The notes beneath the pieces were generated by a model, which ran no database searches, was not told the DNA's origin, and worked only from the letters and a program-made list of their open reading frames with translations. Shown piece by piece: positions 5,958 through 7,346 of a stretch of DNA of 7,346 nucleotides. The stretch is from assembly GCA_017547065.1 (NCBI GenBank), contig JAFYRC010000133.1, positions 1 through 7,346 of the forward strand, read 5' to 3'. Numbering within the stretch: the first letter of the stretch is position 1; each line of letters begins with the position of its first letter. The DNA is from Tidjanibacter sp. Lineage in GTDB: Bacteria > Bacteroidota > Bacteroidia > Bacteroidales > Rikenellaceae. Made by a program: the position numbers and the translations under genes.

Positions 5958-6944
5958 ATGGAAGGAACTTTGCTTGTAATTGTAGTCATCGCCGTAGTGG
6001 TGGTGCTCTATGTGCTGTCCGGTCTGACCATCGTACAGCAGTCGGAAACCTACATCATTGAGCGTCTGGGTAAGTATTGCAAAACCCTCTCGTCGGGTAT
6101 CAATATCGTGTGGCCCATCCTCGAAAAACCCCGCAAAATCTGCACCCGTGCTGTAAGGCAGGATATGGCAGGCAACGTGTGGGTGCGTATTCAGGAGACC
6201 CCCAAGATCGACCTCCGCGAGCAGGTGTACGACTTCCCCGAGCAGAACGTGATTACCAAAGATAACGTAACCACCCGCATCAATGCGCTGCTCTACTTCC
6301 AGATTGTAGACCCCGTGAAGGCTGTCTATGAGATTAACAACCTCCCCAACGCTATCGAGAAACTCACACAGACCACTCTCCGAAACGTTATCGGTGAGCT
6401 CGAGCTCGACGAAACTCTCACCTCGCGTGATACCATCAACGCCAAGCTGCGTAACGTGCTCGACGAGGCTACCAACAAGTGGGGTGTGAAGGTCAACCGT
6501 GTGGAGTTGCAGGACATCACTCCTCCCGCAAGTGTGCGTAACGCCATGGAGCAGCAGATGCAGGCCGAGCGTGAGCGTAGGGCAAAGATTCTGCGTGCCG
6601 AGGGTGAGAAACAGTCGGCCATTCTCCAATCGGAGGGTGAGAAGCAGTCGCAGATCAACTACGCTGCTGCCGAGAAGGAGGCACAGATCCTTAAAGCCCA
6701 GGGTGAGGCTGAGGCCAAGGTGCTCCAAGCTAATGCCGAGGCTGAGGCTATCCGCAAGGTTACTGAGGCTATCTCCAACACCAAAACCGACCCTGCAACC
6801 TATCTCCTCGCTGTGAAGTACATCGAGACTTTGCGTGAGATGGCCAGCGGTCAGGACAGCAAGACTGTTTATATGCCCTATGAAGCTTCATCGGTGTTGG
6901 GTTCATTGGGCGGCATTCAAGATCTCTTCAAAAACGCAAAATAG
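5958..6944 (+). CDS. SPFH/band 7 (stomatin-like, QmcA-type) protein
   Basis: This 328-residue membrane protein belongs to the SPFH (stomatin/prohibitin/flotillin/HflKC) superfamily, whose members oligomerise into ring- or cage-like membrane scaffolds and modulate membrane proteases and transporters. One N-terminal membrane segment (~5-26) is followed by the SPFH domain (~25-185), with the hallmark stretch VQQSETYIIERLGKY, then ITKDNVTTRINALLYFQI and LRNVIGELELDETLTSRD. Next comes an Ala/Glu-rich coiled coil (~195-275), including two copies of SEGEKQS-like segments and the GEAEAKVLQANAEAEAIR block. The tail contains TDPATYLLAVKYIETL, typical of QmcA/slipin-like proteins. There is no C-terminal PDZ or protease domain. 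It follows the nfeD gene by 4 bases, the classic NfeD-stomatin pair. A strong terminator lies 27 bases after its stop, making it the last gene of the unit. Confidence 0.95.
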   Translation: MEGTLLVIVVIAVVVVLYVLSGLTIVQQSETYIIERLGKYCKTLSSGINIVWPILEKPRKICTRAVRQDMAGNVWVRIQETPKIDLREQVYDFPEQNVITKDNVTTRINALLYFQIVDPVKAVYEINNLPNAIEKLTQTTLRNVIGELELDETLTSRDTINAKLRNVLDEATNKWGVKVNRVELQDITPPASVRNAMEQQMQAERERRAKILRAEGEKQSAILQSEGEKQSQINYAAAEKEAQILKAQGEAEAKVLQANAEAEAIRKVTEAISNTKTDPATYLLAVKYIETLREMASGQDSKTVYMPYEASSVLGSLGGIQDLFKNAK

Positions 6945-6971
6945 CGGGCGACTGCTGCGTTGCACAGCGAT

Positions 6972-7018
6972 AAACCACCTCCTCATTTACGTTTAGTAAA
7001 CTGCGGAGGTGGTTTTCT
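6972..7018 (+). terminator. Stem-loop terminator ending the operon
   Basis: AAACCACCTCC (6972-6982) pairs perfectly with GGAGGTGGTTT (7005-7015), an 11-bp stem. A second, inner stem TTTAC/GTAAA (6986-6990 with 6996-7000) caps the loop. The T-rich tail TTTTCTT follows on the plus strand, as expected for intrinsic termination after the SPFH gene. The A-run on the left arm is short, so termination from the opposite side would be weaker. Confidence 0.85.
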
Positions 7019-7020
7019 TG

Positions 7021-7172
7021 TGCGCCTTGCATTCATCCCGTTATTTTGTGTTTTTACCGCTATCGAACGCAGATAAACACTCCAACCCAATCACAAAACA
7101 GCCTGTGGCTGCTGCGGGCTCGCTCCTTCATTTGGCACAAAAATCCCTCCACTCTCTGCGTTTTTTAAGTTG
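7021..7172. repeat. Intergenic direct repeat, copy 1
   Basis: This stretch recurs at 7207-7346. The first part (7031-7080) matches 7216-7265 at 47 of 50 positions. The last 76 bases (7097-7172) are identical to 7271-7346. Between them, copy 1 carries 11 extra bases. It includes an imperfect inverted repeat GTGTTT...AAACAC (7048-7080) and a small perfect hairpin CAGCC-TGT-GGCTG (7099-7111). No open reading frame of note, promoter or RNA gene is visible, and I do not recognise the element as a known family. Confidence 0.85.
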
Positions 7173-7206
7173 TGGGGTGTTGTGAAAATATACAAAAGCC
7201 TGTGGC

Positions 7207-7346
7207 TGCGCTTTCATTCACCTCGTTATTTTGTGTTTTTACTGCTATCGAACGCAGATAAACACCACAGAACAGCCTGTGGCTGCTGCGGGCTCGCTCC
7301 TTCATTTGGCACAAAAATCCCTCCACTCTCTGCGTTTTTTAAGTTG
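7207..7346. repeat. Intergenic direct repeat, copy 2 (runs to window edge)
   Basis: This is the second copy of the unit at 7021-7172, identical over its last 76 bases and still matching at the final base, so it probably continues beyond the window. Its inner inverted repeat (7233-7265) pairs better than in copy 1, because CTGC faces GCAG where copy 1 has CCGC. The linker between copies (7173-7206) contains a third GCCTGTGGCTGCG (7198-7210), suggesting that partial units are also present. Confidence 0.85.

Noticed and set aside
7021..7346. CRISPR array or attachment site
   Set aside because: There are only two long units with no short regular repeat-spacer pattern, no cas genes, no integrase and no tRNA gene nearby.

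Overview
The window is a chromosomal segment of about 56% GC (estimated by eye) from a Bacteroidales bacterium. The evidence is the Bacteroidetes-type promoter (TTTG, 21 nt, TAnnTTTG) ahead of tnaA, A-rich regions before start codons with little Shine-Dalgarno, and protein sequences that read like Bacteroidales homologues (AsnRS, tryptophanase, M64 peptidase). A high-GC, indole-forming member such as Alistipes (Rikenellaceae) is my best guess, made from memory rather than from a search.

Layout. At the left edge, on the minus strand, lies the first third of asnS (asparaginyl-tRNA synthetase), cut by the window. A 255-base divergent intergenic region (516-770) holds promoter elements for both directions, two small palindromes and a leader of about 125 nt in front of tnaA (771-2153, tryptophanase). 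After a perfect 12-bp hairpin comes a plus-strand run of five genes: a secreted, truncated GH2/LacZ-like protein that lacks the catalytic residues (2246-3601); rlmH, overlapping it by 11 bases (3591-4064); a secreted M64-family zinc peptidase (4170-5474); a short NfeD-type membrane protein (5525-5953); and, 4 bases later, an SPFH/stomatin-like protein (5958-6944). A strong stem-loop terminator follows at 6972-7018. The last roughly 325 bases hold no gene but contain two copies of a 130-150 bp direct repeat, the second running off the window.

How the genes fit together. asnS and rlmH serve translation. tnaA degrades tryptophan to indole, pyruvate and ammonia and has its own promoter. NfeD and SPFH proteins form a well-known pair that organises membrane microdomains. 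The M64 peptidase and the GH2-like protein have signal peptides and probably act in the periplasm or outside the cell. I see no mobile element, CRISPR array, phage gene or RNA gene. The points most worth a second look are the catalytically dead GH2-like protein coupled to rlmH, the tnaA leader with three evenly spaced, possibly exclusive stem-loops, and the terminal repeats.
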